A stretch of 64,000 nucleotides of DNA from contig JAUPFV010000003.1 of assembly GCA_036936605.1 (NCBI GenBank), forward strand, positions 150,258,997 through 150,322,996, written 5' to 3'. Positions 25,680 through 38,258 of the stretch are shown here, piece after piece. Numbering within the stretch: the first letter of the stretch is position 1; every line of letters begins with the position of its first letter. A model generated the notes under the pieces. The model was not told the origin of the DNA and did no database searches. It saw only the letters and a program-made list of their open reading frames with translations. The position numbers were made by a program, and so were the translations under genes. Source of the stretch: Limnanthes douglasii subsp. nivea. Its lineage: Eukaryota > Streptophyta > Magnoliopsida > Brassicales > Limnanthaceae.

Positions 25680-26420
25680 CAAACATTGCTTCCAAACTGA
25701 AAGCATTTAAAATTAACATTCTGGAGGATCTTGTTCTGAATTTTGTTTCACTATTCCCCTCCCTAATTATAAGAACTTCAAACCTTTTATAATTTTCGTG
25801 GTAAGAAATAGACTTTTGATGACTTATTTCTCATGTAGTGCATGAGGAGGAGAAACTTAAACAAGAACACCCAAAGATGCAAATGGTGGATGCGCAATAA
25901 GAAAATGCAAATAATATAAAGAATAAATATTCAAATGCGCATACATTCAGTTTCAGAATAGATAAACATAAGGTTTTATTTGGTTTTTGTTTTTTGTTTC
26001 TATTGTAAAAAATCGGGGCATTATAAGAATAAATGTGAAAAGTACAAATCTTTCATGAAAGCTAAAGATAATATAACTTATACGGTATGTTCATAGATCA
26101 ATTTAGTTTTAGTTCCTATAAATACTGGATGGGTTAATACAACTGCAACCAATAATGTTTATATTTGTTTGTAGGATACAATAAGAGACCGAAGCCTGAG
26201 GGATGATGAGATGTTTATCCTTACCGCTGAAGGTAATTCATGTCATTTATGGTGTTTGCTTATTACTATCTATTTGAAATTTTATATATTTAAAATGTAT
26301 ATTGTATATGCCTTTTTTTATAAGGAATTTGATTTTTTCCATTTTTAGACAAATTTCTATATTGATGTTCATTTAGAAATGATGGTCTATGTTTTTATTT
26401 ACATAACAATGTTGTTGGCT
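25680..26420 (+). pseudogene. copia gag and protease remnant
   Basis: The piece contains LISHVVHEEEKLKQE (about 25827-25870), typical of the end of the copia gag core, then a CCHC zinc knuckle CFYCKKSGHYKNKC (about 25998-26039). A protease-like stretch with W-V-N-T-x-A-T follows near 26128, where the family has a catalytic Asp in DTGAT. Stops interrupt it. Downstream hydrophobic patches to about 26400 fit the following linker, but weakly. Confidence 0.6.
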
Positions 26421-26815
26421 CTCGAACATTAATAACTAAATCACTTAAGGGTTTGTGCCAAATATTTCCTTGAATTTTCAGTTGGATAGTTTAGTTTATT
26501 ATATGCTTATATGCCCAATATGTCTTTGTGATTCTCAATAATATTATCACGTAAATAAAGAATCATTAATTATTTCAAAAATAAATACGAATACCCGAAG
26601 GTATCTAATAAAAAATACCATATTCCTCTTTAAAATGTGCATATAAAACGTATTACATATACAAAAAATATCCACTAGAAAATAACTGAAAATCACAAAT
26701 ATAAAAAATTAAACATGAGTTATCCTCCACCTATTGTATAAATTGATAGATTACCCTTTTTAGACTTCCATTTCTTACATCACGTATGAAAATACAAACA
26801 TGGATGGTCGTAATC

Positions 26816-27178
26816 TAGGGATGGCAATGGGTTAGGTTTGGGTTTATCCGATCGGGCATTTTTTCCTTATTTGATTGTGAACCTGGTCTGGTCCGTTCCC
26901 AGTATAATATTTTCAAACCTAAACCCAACTCATTTATGTCTTCGGTTCAGTCTAACCAGATTTGTGTACATCATTTTGTATATATTACATATTACAATAT
27001 ATATATATGACTATTTGCATACCTGGTTGCGTTGAATAAATATTTTTTATTAAAACCTCGGACCAATTCGATTCGTTTACGGATCATAATATTGATACAT
27101 ATACCCGACCTATTACATGTTCGAGCTCGAAAAAAATTGGTCGGGATAGATCGATTCAGACTAACTTTGTCATCTTTA
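26816..27178. mobile_element. hAT-like MITE
   Basis: The left end TAGGGATGGCAAT and the right end (reverse complement TAAAGATGACAAA) form an imperfect 13-bp terminal inverted repeat of hAT type. The subterminal GGTTTGGGTTTATCC and ACCCGACC-like motifs are common in such elements. Flanking 8-mers (TCGTAATC and TCACATTT) match at only half their positions, so the insertion is old or the ends are slightly misplaced. Confidence 0.5.
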
Positions 27179-28008
27179 TCACATTTGTATAAACCCATCT
27201 TGTTTTTTTAAACTAAAACTAAATTTATTTTGGTACGTATCATAATTGTGATTTACCATTAACTTTCATATAACCATGGTAATTTTCACATTTCTTTTTT
27301 AGATATCATGTATTGTTGCAAAAGAAACATCTACTTGAAGCCAGTGATTGTTAGATTTATTTGCTCTTGAATCAAGATATTTATCAATTGATTCATTTTA
27401 CTTTCTCTTATTTGCTTTTCTCAGTTGATAACTCACCATATCCACCTCATGACGATATAGTTTCATACTTTCTTCCTCTGCATAAAAAATAAGTTCACTA
27501 GCTGACCAGTTGTCACGATGGCATTTATAAGAAGACACGAAGCTTTTAAATACTGAGAAAAAAATTGAAACGTGAACCCTACCACAACTTTATTGAGAAG
27601 GTCAAGCTTAAGTAACTTTATATTTGAAATGATCATGTATATCTCAAGAATATGTTGCCTTATTGTTTGAAATGATCATGTATATCTCAAGAATATATTG
27701 CCTTATTGTTTATTTGTCATGAAAAATTACGGTGGAGGATCATAATAACAACATGTGATCTCCACCTTATCATAATTGGCAAAGTTTTTCTCAACTTCTT
27801 TAGAAAACCCAATAATATAGATGATCGCAGTTGAGATAACCTCAAAAAATGCTGAAGGTATTTTATGTTTTTATTTTATGTTTTATGATTTCTATGTAAA
27901 TCTTGTTGACCTTAAAGCTTGTTGGGAGATATATTTCATGCAGGGTTAAAGGTATTCACTTTGGTGAATTAATCACCATAACACACACAATAAATATGAC
28001 ATAATAAT
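27179..28008. other. gene-free spacer before element I
   Basis: AT-rich, with no coding signal that I can support. It contains a 43-bp tandem duplication (27623-27665 and 27666-27708, one mismatch) and ends with the presumed target site ATAAT of element I (28004-28008). Confidence 0.6.
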
Positions 28009-28335
28009 TGATAAGGGAGCAATTCGCCGATAATAAGAACAATGGGCCGATTGTGAATAGAAGGAAATTAAAATACCTATTAGAATATTTATCATTAATT
28101 AGAGAGTAATTTGTAAACAGTGTATATAAAAAGGGACTAAAGAGGAAATAAAGTAAGCCCACCAATGACATAAATGGGTCCACCTTCCAACACTATAAAA
28201 GGGGATTCTTTATTCTTGGTAGGTGGGACATTCCATATTATTATATTCTCTTTGCACTTTCTCTCTCTATATTCTCTCTCTAGTCACATCAGATTCAAGA
28301 TCCTAAATATTTTTTAGTCATTTATTCTCTCATCA
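28009..28335 (+). repeat. 5' LTR of element I
   Basis: It starts TGATAAGG and ends TCTCATCA immediately before TTGGCGCC. It carries an ACTATAAAAGGGG TATA region near 28191-28203 and CT-rich sequence after it. Confidence 0.6.
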
Positions 28336-28336
28336 T

Positions 28337-28353
28337 TGGCGCCGTCTGTGGGA
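28337..28353 (+). other. primer-binding site of element I
   Basis: TGGCGCCGTCTGTGGGA begins two bases after the LTR. TGGCGCC-type sites are typical of Tat/Athila elements; tRNA-Asp is the usual suggestion for this family. Confidence 0.75.
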
Positions 28354-28404
28354 AAACGTGATACAAAAAAGGAATCTTTTTCTTTGAAAATCACGATTGA
28401 AAAG

Positions 28405-30123
28405 ATGAATGACGAGGCTGTTAAAGAGAGGGTCGGGAGAGAAGTAGCCCGAGTCGTATCGTTATCCGAGGGGGAAGGAGCCCCGGGTCAAGAACGTTAT
28501 GACCAATGTCGGGACAAACGATCGACCCTCATCATGACCCGAAGACAGCTCCTGGAAGACATTGCCAGGCTGAACGCTGAAAGAGAGCAGGTGATAGACG
28601 AGAAAAGGGTTCAGGAAGGAAAAGGCAAAAAAACGCTCGTGGATGACCGCAGCGGAGGCAATCCGGCTACGGGGCATCGCATCAAGGCCCGACCTGTAAG
28701 GTATTATCGAGAGCCTCGTCCCGTGGAGGGTCGAAATACCAAAAAGCAACGGTACCCGGAGGACCACCGCGGCGTTTCCACCGATTACACCTCGGATGAC
28801 TCATCGGGAAGGGAGTATCGACGGCTGGAAAGGCTAATCAAACGCGCACAGAAAAATCATTCCCGACGACACCGAGGACCTCGGTCAGACTCTCCGAAGT
28901 ATAAAAAAGGTAGCACCGAAAAACAGACTCCAGTGTCATTTGAGAAAGAAGAAATGCCCACGGCCAGTCGGGAATAGCGAGTAGCACTTCCTCAAGTGCA
29001 ATGGCAACCTTCGAACAGCCAGAACCAGGGGTACCGAACCAGCAGCCAGTTCATCAATCCAGGGGATGAAGGACTCTACGGAGTTCAGACAGAAGGACTC
29101 GGAGGCGGAGCTTTCGGGTACGGGATGAATTGGAGAGCTTCCTCATTGTTCGACAAAATATTAGCGGGGCATCTCCCGAAGCGTTTCGATATTTCCAAAT
29201 TGGAGAAGTACGACAGAAAGAAGGATCCGGATAACCACCTGGAAGCTTTCAAAAACTTCATGCTGAGTTTCGAGAATGATGATAAACTCCTATGTAGGGC
29301 GTTTTCGATGACTTTCTGGGATCGGGCGTCCAAGTGGTACAACCGGTTACCACAAGGCTGCATCAAAAACTTCGGGATGTTCTAGACAATGTTCAGGCAA
29401 CATTTCGTCGGGAGCAAGAGCTTCCGGGCCAATGGAGACACTATCATGAATTGTAAACAGAGGTTAGGAGAGAGCCTCAGGGATTATACGAGGCGTTTTA
29501 TCGACGCTAAAACCGACCTGGACCATTGCGAGGAAAACGTGGCACTAACCTCATATCGTTTCGGCTTGCTCCTGGGACCGATGAAACAATCAGTAACTAA
29601 GAAGCAAGCATTCACTTTTTCCGCCCTTCTGGCTCAAGTAGAAAAGCAGATACTGATCGAAGAAACCGAGGCGTTCAAACTGGCGGCACAAATTCAGCAG
29701 AGCGCGCAAGTGGCGGTAGTGATAAGACGGGGGACTCGATCTAGCTACGCACAGACAGCTCAGCCGGTTAGCACAATACATCTGACCCAATCCTTACCTA
29801 CCAAACCTTCGGCTCCACCTAGCCAGAAAACAAAGCAGACGAGTCAAACGGCTTCGCGACCCATATCTAACAAGTGGATCCGACCTGCTTATTTCGCCGA
29901 CCTAACAGAATGTGTATCATCAATCTACGAAAAAACTAAGAAAAGCGGGATGTATCGAAGGCCTTTCCCGATACCGATGCCTCGGGAACAGAGAAACGAC
30001 TGTTATTGTCGCTATCACGAAGACCTGGAGCACGATACTAAGGACTGCATTTCCCTCAAGAAAGAAATATAGATGCTCATAGAGCACGGAAACCTCCTAG
30101 AATATGTTAAGAAAGCCCAGCTG
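28405..30123 (+). pseudogene. gag of element I (first family)
   Basis: ATG at 28405 opens a charged N-terminal region (to TAG at 28975-28977). The gag core follows, with LPKRFD, KWYNRLPQG (about 29332-29358) and NGDTIMN, interrupted by TAG at 29383-29385 where Trp is usual. A basic linker then leads to a zinc knuckle CRYHEDLEHDTKDC at about 30007-30048 and a stop at 30070. Gag would assemble the particle. The sequence is noticeably richer in CpG than the pol part downstream. Only point stops, no frameshift, interrupt this part. Confidence 0.8.
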
Positions 30124-30480
30124 AAATAGAGCAACGAATCAGACCCTTCAACAGTCGACTCAGAACCAACAGTATCAACAGGCAGGTCAAGAATTTCAAC
30201 AGTATGTCCGACCGACTTCGAATAGGTAGGTCCGACCAGCTCACAACGCAGATTTGACTGAGTGCTTCTCCACTATTTTCGAAAAGACACGTATAAATGT
30301 GCATTTCCGCAAGCCTTTTCCTCTACAAACTCCGAGGGAACATAGGAAGAACCAATATTGTCAGTTCTATGATGAAATCGGACATCACACTAAGGACTGT
30401 GTGGCTTTAAAAAAATAAGTCCAATACTAATAGAGAACGGAAATCTGGTTGACTTTGTCAAGAAGAACACCGCAGTGCAG
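29875..30480 (+). repeat. diverged tandem copy of the gag zinc-knuckle region
   Basis: The first copy, 29875-30125, and the second, about 30224-30480, encode the same succession of blocks: RPA, ADLTEC, EKT, PFP, PRE, then the CCHC-like knuckle (C-x-x-Y/F then H-x-K/T-x-D-C). They differ at many codons. The second copy continues directly into the protease region while the first continues from gag. Confidence 0.8.
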
Positions 30481-30515
30481 CAAAACAAGAAGTCTCTCCA
30501 AGGCAAGATAATACC

Positions 30516-33500
30516 ATGATGATATTTAAAGTGATCAAAGAAGATTTTGTGGATGCGTTTGATGTAGCCATGAAGTATCTTGATCCGAAGCCGGGCAGGA
30601 ACAGCATAAACGTGGTAGAAGAGTCAATACCCAGAGGAAATTTCAGAGAGTTATGTTCATTCTTTGAGTCACTAACCATTTGGGGGGGGATACAGTAGCA
30701 GGTATATCAAATTACTCGAGGAAGAGGCACATCGTTTACGGAATTCGTCACCAATTCTCTACTTCGAAGATAACAACATGAGGGAGGTAGTTGGTCCATA
30801 TGAGGACGCAATGGTCATCAGAGCAGAGATTGCTGGAAATGAGATAAGGAAAATTTTGATTGACACAGGGAGTTCCGCCAACATTATGTTTATGACAACC
30901 TACAACCAGATAACCAACCCTCCTACTATCTTACGGTCCAACATGACGATAATAGGATTTACCGGTACGACCGCAAAATGTCGTCAGAGAATTCGAGGGA
31001 ATGGTAGAGCTGGGCTGGGGGCCGTTCAAAAAAATAGTGACGGTACTGTTTGTCGTGGTAAATGCACCCACGTCGTACAACTCCATCTTCGGAAGATCAT
31101 GGTTGTCTAAAATGCATGTTGTGCCGTCCATAGTTCACCAATGTTTGAAGTACGTAGTGGGAAATAATATTGGAACCGTAAGATCAAGTCAGAAAATGGC
31201 CAGGGAATGCTACAAAGCGGCACTGGCCCCCACGCAGTTGAAGGGGGTCGAATCCAAAAAAGAATAGTAGTCAAAGGAGCCTCCTTCGAATTCCAATCCT
31301 GTTAATGATCTGAGGGAGTCCCGTGGGTTCATGGTCCCTGATAACGGCTTCGAGGACCATGCGTTCAGCCCTGGAAAAAGTCTCAAGATAGGAACAAGAC
31401 TATCACAAGAGGTAAAAGAAAGCTTACTCAGATTTCTTTCAACCAAATTAAATATGTTTGCTTGGTGTACTGAAGATGTTAATTGGGTACCAGAAGAGAT
31501 CATCTATCACATGCTAGCTATACGGAACAGTGTTCGACCGATCTGAGAATCACAATACCCGTTGTGGACAGCCAATTCGGTCTTAGTGAAGAAGAAAAAT
31601 GGAAAATGGCGGATGTGTGTAGACTTCACTGATTTGAATAGAGCTTGCTCTAAAGATCCTTTTCTGGTCCCAAGAATAGATCAACTGGTGGACTCGACAT
31701 CCAGAAATCGTTTACTGTCCTTTATGGATGCATACGCTGGATACAATCAAATCTGGATGGACCCAAGGGATCAAGAGAGTACGGCATGCATCGCTGAAAA
31801 GTGTCTACACTGCTACAGGGTTATGCTATTCGGACTAAAGAATGCGGAGGCAGCATACCAACGTCTAGTGAACAAAGCTTTCGAGAGTCGGATCGGCAGA
31901 AATGTGGAAGTCTATATTGATGACATGTTAGTTAAAAGCCTCGGAGACGAGGATCATATGGCTGACTTAGAAGAAACTTTCGCCAATATGGCCAAAATAG
32001 CTCTAAAGTTGAACCCGGAATAATGCACGTTTGAGGTAAGATCTGGAAAATTCTTAGGCTACATAGTCAGTGATCAGGGTATAGAAGCTGATCCGGTGCA
32101 GTTAAATGCCTTATGTACTATGGATCCACCTAGAACGATCAAAGAGGTGCAAATTTTAACCGGAAGGTTGGTTGCCTTAAACAGGTTCATCTCCAGGTCA
32201 TCAGATAAATGTGCCCATTTCTTCCAGGTGCTGAGGAAAGCGAATCGCTTCGATTGGACTCAAGAATGATCCGACGCCTTTAATCATATCAAGCAACATC
32301 TCTCACCCCTGGAAGTTCTGATAAAGCCGTGTCTGGGGGAGAAGTTGTTCATCTACTTAACAGTGTCCAACTTTGCAGTCAACTCGGTTCTAGTCCGAGA
32401 AGAATCGAACGTTCCAAGACTAGTCTATTACGTAAGCAAAAGTCTTTTAGATGCAGAAAAGAGATACTTTAAGTTGGAAAAGCTAGCACTTGCTCTAGTA
32501 ACATCAGCTCGAAAGATGAGGCCCTACTTCCAAGCTCATATCGTGGTAGTGCGAGCATCCTTTCCATTGAAAAATATGTTACAGAGGCCCGATGTGTCCG
32601 GAAGGATGACTAAGTGGTCGGTAGAACTTAGGGACTTCGACATCGAGTTCGAACCGCGGACTGCGATCAAAGCACAGGCGCTAGTTGAATTTTTGGTGGA
32701 GTTTCATTCTGACAGAGATGTTGTAGACATGAAGGAAGAAAAATCTGATCATGAGTGGCAAGTCTGAACCGATGGGGGATCCAGCTCATCTGGATGTAGA
32801 GCTGGAGTGCAACTAACCTCCCCGGATGGTATTGTAATGTACCAGGCAATCCAACTCAGATTTCAGGCATCGAACAACGAGGCGGAGTACGAGGCGGCCC
32901 TGGCCGGATTATGACTTGCAAATATTTATGGTGCTAGACGGGTTAAGTTAATTAGTGACTCAACTTCTGGTGAACAATGCTATAGGGCGTTCAGAAGCAA
33001 GAAAAGAACATTTGGTGAAGTATCTTGAAGTGTTGAAAACTTTAACCTTGGAATTCGAAAACATCTGATTTGAACATGTTCACAGAGCAGGAAATTCAGT
33101 GGCGGATTCCTTGGCCAAAGCATCTTATGCTGAAGAATACCCGTGGATAATCACTCAAGAAAATTCGTCGATAATTAAGCGATCCGAATCGGTTGAAGGT
33201 AGTATCGAAGCTTTCCAGAAATCCACAGCCCTAGCAAAATATTGGAGGAGTGAGATACAACACTTTTTAATCCATGACATACTGCCCGTTGATAAAGTTA
33301 AAGCCAAAAGAATACGCTTCAAAGCCTACGGATACGTGGTCCGTGGAGATGTGTTGTATAAAAGATCTTTTAGTCGTCCCTTACTTCGCTGTTTAAGGAA
33401 GGATGAGTCGCAGCTAATACTCTCAGAACTGCACGACGGGGAATGGTTTGCGCACTGTGGATACAAAACACTGATACAAAGAGTTCTTCTTGCAGGATAT

Positions 33501-34470
33501 TATTGGTTGACCATCTCAACGGACGCCAAGGAGTTGGTACATAAATGTGACACCTGTCAACGGTTTGCTAATTCGATTCACTTGCCCAGAGTACCTCTAG
33601 AGTCAATATCAGAATCTCTGCCCTTCGATCGATGGGGAATAGATTTAGTCGGACCACTCCATATGGCTTCAGGAGGGTGCCAAACAATCATCGTTGTTGT
33701 GGACTATTTTTCCAAGTGGGTAGAGGCCAAACCGCTAGCGGGAACAAGGGAAAAATATATGATCAAATTCATCATCTCCAACATCTGTTGCCGCTTTGGT
33801 ATACCCAGGAAGATTATGATGGATAACGGCCCCCAGTTCGACAATAGTGAAATGAGAACTTTCTGCGCTTCCAAGGGGATACAACAATGTTTTTCGACAC
33901 CGTTCCACCCCCAAGCGAATAGTCAGGTCGAAGTAACCAATCGAAAAATCTTGGACGGACTAAGAAAGAATCTAGAGGGCAAAGCAGGGAAGTGGCCAGA
34001 TTACCTACAAGAAGTGTTATGGGCTTACAGGAATACTCATCGGACTGTAACACACGAGTCGCCTTTCGCACTGGTGTACGAAATGGATACAGTAGTGCCA
34101 TCAGAAACAATGTTCCATCTTTTCGACTGAGTGAGTATTCCGAGGAGGGGAATGACAAAGGAAAACGCACAGAGCTTGATCTGATAGAAGAAAAGAGAAA
34201 GAAGGGCACATCTGAATTCTTTGCACTTTAACGAGAAGCCGTTAATCGTCGAAGGTCAGAAGAAGAGAATTTGAGGTGGGAGGCAGGGTCCTAAGAAAAG
34301 TCTTACTGCACATGAAAGAAAAGAGACTCGGAAAACTCGCCCGAAACTGGGAAGGTCCGTACACAGTCATAAAGAAGTTGAAACCATGTACATACCGATT
34401 GAAAGACAAAGACGGAAGAGATCTTCCCCATCCCTGGAATATTGAGCATCTAAAAGCTTATTTAGTTTGA
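30516..34470 (+). pseudogene. pol of element I: protease, RT, RNase H, extra RNase H, integrase
   Basis: The protease active site LIDTGSSAN is near 30856-30882, with a frameshift near 30985. RT (31331-32290) has KKNGKWRMCVDFTDLNRA and YIDDM (31913-31927). About 30 residues of RT between VRPI and ESQYPLW are missing near 31543, where TGA lies. RNase H (to 32767) has KRYFKLEKLALAL. Extra RNase H (32767-33150) has TDGGSSSSGCRAG and SNNEAEYEAALAGL with stops. Integrase (33170-34470) has a zinc finger ending CDTCQR and a catalytic core with the blocks DLVGP, DYFSKW, DNGPQFD and HPQANSQVE, then a shift near 34125 and the C-terminal WNIEHLKAYLV. Not translatable as one polyprotein. Confidence 0.85.
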
Positions 34471-34520
34471 TCGTGTGATATGTAAATATTTTCTTTGTCA
34501 ACTTATATAAGTTCTGGTGG

Positions 34521-34569
34521 CACACTCTTTCCTACCCTGGTGGCGCATGAAGGTTTTAATGAAGTGCCT
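34521..34569 (+). other. conserved post-integrase motif, element I copy
   Basis: CACTCTTTCCTACCCTGGTG, then GCGCATGA, then AGGTTTTAATGAAGTGCC, starting about 50 bp after the integrase stop. It is nearly identical to the element II copy. Confidence 0.8.
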
Positions 34570-34622
34570 AAATAGCTGGCTTATATATCGAATTTTATTG
34601 CCTTCTTTAAAAACTAGACTAA

Positions 34623-34822
34623 GTTCATCTTTTTGGACTCAAAACATACTCTAAAGAAGTTTGGAGGAGAAATTTCATCTTTTTGGACTCAAAACATACT
34701 CCAAAGAAGTTTGGACGAGAAAGTTCATATTTTTGGACTCAAAACATACTCCAAAGAAGTTTGGACAAGAAAGTTCATCTTTTTGGACTCAAAACATACT
34801 CCAAAGAAGTTTGGACAAGAAA
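34623..34822 (+). repeat. 50-bp tandem repeat, four units, element I
   Basis: Units at 34623, 34673, 34723 and 34773, all exactly 50 bp with a few substitutions, containing TTTTTGGACTCAAAACATAC. They lie between the sense pol and the antisense gene. Confidence 0.95.
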
Positions 34823-36742
34823 GTTTGAATAAATAATTTAGTATTGAATTACAAGAAGAAAAACATGAGGAATAAACGATTAAGTAAAACATCACACTAA
34901 GAATATATCACTCAAAGCTCCAATAACAAGGAGAATATTACATAAAAAGTTTCTTGTTGCAGGATTCAAAGAACGAACAAGTTAACAAAATATGAACTAC
35001 CCAGTACATGCTAATCGGATGTAGAATTTTATTTACTACCAGCAGGGGAATCCGAGTCCAATGAAGAGCTCCCTGAATCCTCACTAGATTCAGGGTCCTC
35101 CACGGATACTCCGGGTGGGAGATGCTGCTCAATAACTCGAGTCCAAAGACTACCAAGGTGCAAGTCTGGGAACCTTTCATGCATCTACATTACCATTGTA
35201 GACCTCAACTTAGCATCCCTCTCTTCAAGATGAGCAACGATCTTAGCAGCATACTCATCAAGACATTCTTTCTTTTTAGCTTCGAAGTAAGTCTTCAAGT
35301 TCTCATTCTCCGCCGATAGTTTCTCGATGTCTTGAACAACATTTTCAAAATATACCTTTATTTTGCAATAGTCTTCAAGAAGACCATCTACCGTTGTGTC
35401 ACGCTCGGCATCCTTGGCAATGAACTTCTCCCTTTCATCATCAAATTTAGTCTTTTCCTTAGACAGTTCAGTCCCAAGGGAAGTGATGCTAGTCAAGCGG
35501 TTCTCGGAGGTGTTTTTCTCCTTAGCCAATTCGTCAGTCAGTTCTTTATCTCTCTTCTTTAGCTCCTCGGACTTGTAAGACATAGTTTGTACCTTGGTGG
35601 TCACTTCCGATGTCTTGGCTAATTCATCATTTAGCTCCTTCGTTTATTTCTTCAATTTATCGGACTCAAAGACCATGCCTTCCACTTTGGAGGATATCTC
35701 GGTTTGTTCGGCGACCTGATCGGTCAAGTACCTCACTTTGTACTTCAACTCGGAGACCTCAGAAGTTATGGTTTTCACCTCCTTCTTCCTCTCAATACTT
35801 CTTCTTTATAGCAATCCTTCTGATTCGCTTTGCGTTCGAGCAGGGCAGCAGCATGCAGTAATTTGTTCAACTCAAACGCCACATAGTCATTGGCATACAT
35901 ATCAAAGTAAGCAGAGGCCGGGGAGGGGTACCTTTCCTTGTCGGAGTCACCTTCTTGAGCTTCCTTTCGTGTAAAGACAAATTCTCCACCGGTGTCCGAG
36001 TCGACAATTACAAACTTTTTGGACAAAGGCAGACTCGGACTATTAGTGTTGTCACTTAATCCTCCACTCTCAACAATCCTTTTCTTTTTCTCCTCAGGCA
36101 TAAATATTTGTGGCCTTGTGGCACCAGCCCGACCTTGAGGCCTAATCTCAACCATGTGATCAGCTTTACTTGACCTATTTTCAGGATGAGAGGTTAGGGA
36201 GAATGCCTGAGGACCAAGGGGGGCTTCTTGTTGAGGTTCCGATGACCTCGCATCCAGGGGCAAGCCTACTTGGATGTCATCAGGATCACCCGGAGCTCCT
36301 GTTGAAAGACTGTCTTGCATTCTTTCTTGGGGACCGCCTTGAGCCTCGGACTGAGAACCCTCCGGAGCATTGAACCTCCTCTCCTCGGGAGCGTCCTCTT
36401 CAGACTCGGAATCCTCCTCAGTCTCTTCTTCCTCACCTTCCTCGGGTTTTTCGGTATCTTGGTAACTCGGAGCTCGGGCCAGAGTAGGGAGGTAAACTAC
36501 ATTATCCAAGCACTCTAAACGCTTAAGGACATCGTCGCTCGGAAGAGGCACCATAAGTTATGAGGCGGTCTTCTACTCACTAAGATCGCACCGCCACAAA
36601 TTACACTTGGAAAATTTCATAGGAAGAAAGCTTTGGTAGAACTTGTAATCCCAGTGTTCACCTGCCGACGCACTTAGCTTCTCAAAGATAGCCTTGCCGG
36701 ATTTAGCATGACGCTTAAAGGACTTAGCAATTCCCTTCATAG

Positions 36743-36812
36743 CTGAAAAAGACACAAAGTTAGAATTTACTAAACCTGGCGATTCGGAAAAAAATTAGGT
36801 GAGAGTACTTAC
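36743..36812 (-). other. intron of the antisense gene, element I
   Basis: Donor CAAG|GTAAGTAC and acceptor TTTTTCAG|CTATG are near-consensus. Splicing joins the codons in phase 1 (G|CT). The flanking protein sequence aligns with that around the intron in element II. Confidence 0.8.
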
Positions 36813-37442
36813 CTTGTCCGATCCACTTCAGCGTTAACCGACGAGGAAGGTCTTCATAGTTTTCAAATCTGGTCTCCCACAACCCGGAAATGAACAGAAA
36901 TTGTTGCTTCCACTATTTGTCGGCCTCCAGAAAATCCTTTGTCACTTTAAGATTCCTAGCAAATCCAAGTGAATAGAAGGGATAATGAGAATTCTTGGCT
37001 ACACCCGAGACGGCGATGAGTTGTTCCATGGTGAAAGCATTCTCAGAAAGCCTCGAAGCCATAATTCAGGCCATGAGGGTATATCACATGTTTTACCCAA
37101 CTTGAGAAGGACAAAGTCCGACAAGGTGGAAGTAGTCGGTCAGGAGAGGATCGAGGGGCAGTCGGAGACCCCAATTCATCAGCTCCGTATAAAGCATTAA
37201 CTCATTGTTCTGAACTAAAAGAGGCATCTCACCAACAGTAGGAAATCGGATAGTGATGTTAATAGGAATACCCCAACGATCCTTTAGCTTGACCTCCTCG
37301 GTCGGATGAAAATATTTATACTTCACCTTGTACATAGCCAAAATATGTTTAGCTTCGATACCACGGAGATTTTTGCCCAGGATATCTTCCACATTCAAGG
37401 GTAAACCTGTTGAACGCTTCTTCTTCTTCTTACTCTTTACCA

Positions 37443-38136
37443 CAGAATTCTCACCTTGGTGAGGGGGAAAATTAGTCGCAGGTTCCGAGGGAGGAGCCAG
37501 AGCATCATCATCCGGGGAGGGAGCATCTGCACGAACAACTCAAAGAGGCTCTGCCTCAACCACCACGACGCCAGGGTTCTCCTTATCATCATCAGGGTCG
37601 TCGGATAAATTCTTCTCTTGAACCTATGGGATGGGAGTGAGAGACGGTTCGGGCCGAGTCCCCCTTGGCAAACTTTTCCTGGGGCTAACGTCTAGTATTG
37701 TTTAAGGAGAGCCTTTGGGGGGGGGGTTGTTGGAAGAGTCGAGACCGAGGTGGGGATCCTCGTCCGGACCGATTTGGTGGCTGGATCGGACGACCATTTC
37801 CGTTTAGCTCTATCTTTGTTTTCTTTAACCGGCAGCTTTCTCTCTCGTCACCCATTACGATGAAAGGAGAAGGCCGAGAAGGAAAAGTAGAGGGAGTTGG
37901 AGAAGTAGAAAGATCAACCTCACCACTTGAAATGTGTGCTTGACTTGAGGAAGATGCAGCAAGGCCGATGAAGCGCTCGCGGATCGGAGCCTAGTTGTTT
38001 CGAAAGGTAGATTACCAAATATCTGCAAAGGAAGGATGTTCTCTTGCACCAGCAGATCTGCGAGTACCAACCAATTAGAAATGTTGAACCACCTCCAAAG
38101 CTTGTACCTTTCACGATTGATGAATTCGTCAGGCAT
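37443..38136 (-). other. N-terminal part of the element I antisense exon 1, frame broken
   Basis: Minus-strand sequence between the likely ATG and the conserved domain. An open stretch from 38136 to 37855 begins MPDEFINRERYKLW. Beyond it the frame is lost around a ten-base G run on the plus strand near 37717-37726. I see no recognisable domain here. Confidence 0.4.
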
Positions 38137-38250
38137 GAAAATGCAAGGCAAGAAGTTTGTTTAGGCAAAGTATCTCTCTCTCTCTCTCTCTCTCCAGAGC
38201 AAGATTTTTCGAAAGAAAATAAGAAACCTTTACTCAGGAAAAGGGTTGAG

Positions 38251-38258
38251 TATTTATA
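38251..38258 (-). promoter_or_regulatory. TATA box for the antisense gene, element I
   Basis: CCTATAAATACTC on the minus strand, followed by a GA-repeat leader (the CT run on the plus strand at about 38168-38193) and then the ATG at 38136. Confidence 0.65.

Larger units (their letters stand above)
23200..26470 (+). mobile_element. decayed Ty1/copia element, 5' part
   Basis: A copia-type primer-binding site at 24291 is preceded by LTR-like AT-rich sequence (start uncertain, about 23200). It is followed by a SINE insertion, then gag with a CCHC knuckle and protease-like remnants. No 3' part was found before the hAT-like element at 26816. Confidence 0.6.
35185..38136 (-). pseudogene. antisense two-exon gene of element I
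   Basis: Reads opposite to gag-pol. The probable start is ATG at 38136; exon 1 runs to 36813, a 70-bp intron is 36743-36812, and exon 2 runs from 36742 to about 35185. Exon 1 carries the conserved domain (37443-36830: WGIPINITIRFP, LMNWGLRLPLDP, YFHLVGLCPSQ, then MASRLS and QQFLFISG). This resembles the Pfam 'putative gypsy type transposon' domain. Exon 2 encodes a low-complexity acidic region rich in Glu and a long coiled coil (35604-35185). In-frame stops (37090s, 36575, near 36563) and at least one shift (about 35650) disable it. A TATA box lies about 115 bp upstream. The gene resembles that of element II; its function is unknown. Confidence 0.75.

Noticed and set aside
34633..34836. 67-codon ORF with repeated residues after element I integrase
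   Set aside because: It is a translation of the 50-bp tandem repeat, not a gene.
37717..37726. Ten-base G run as a G-quadruplex switch
   Set aside because: A single homopolymer run without further G tracts; more likely a slippage site that broke the antisense frame.
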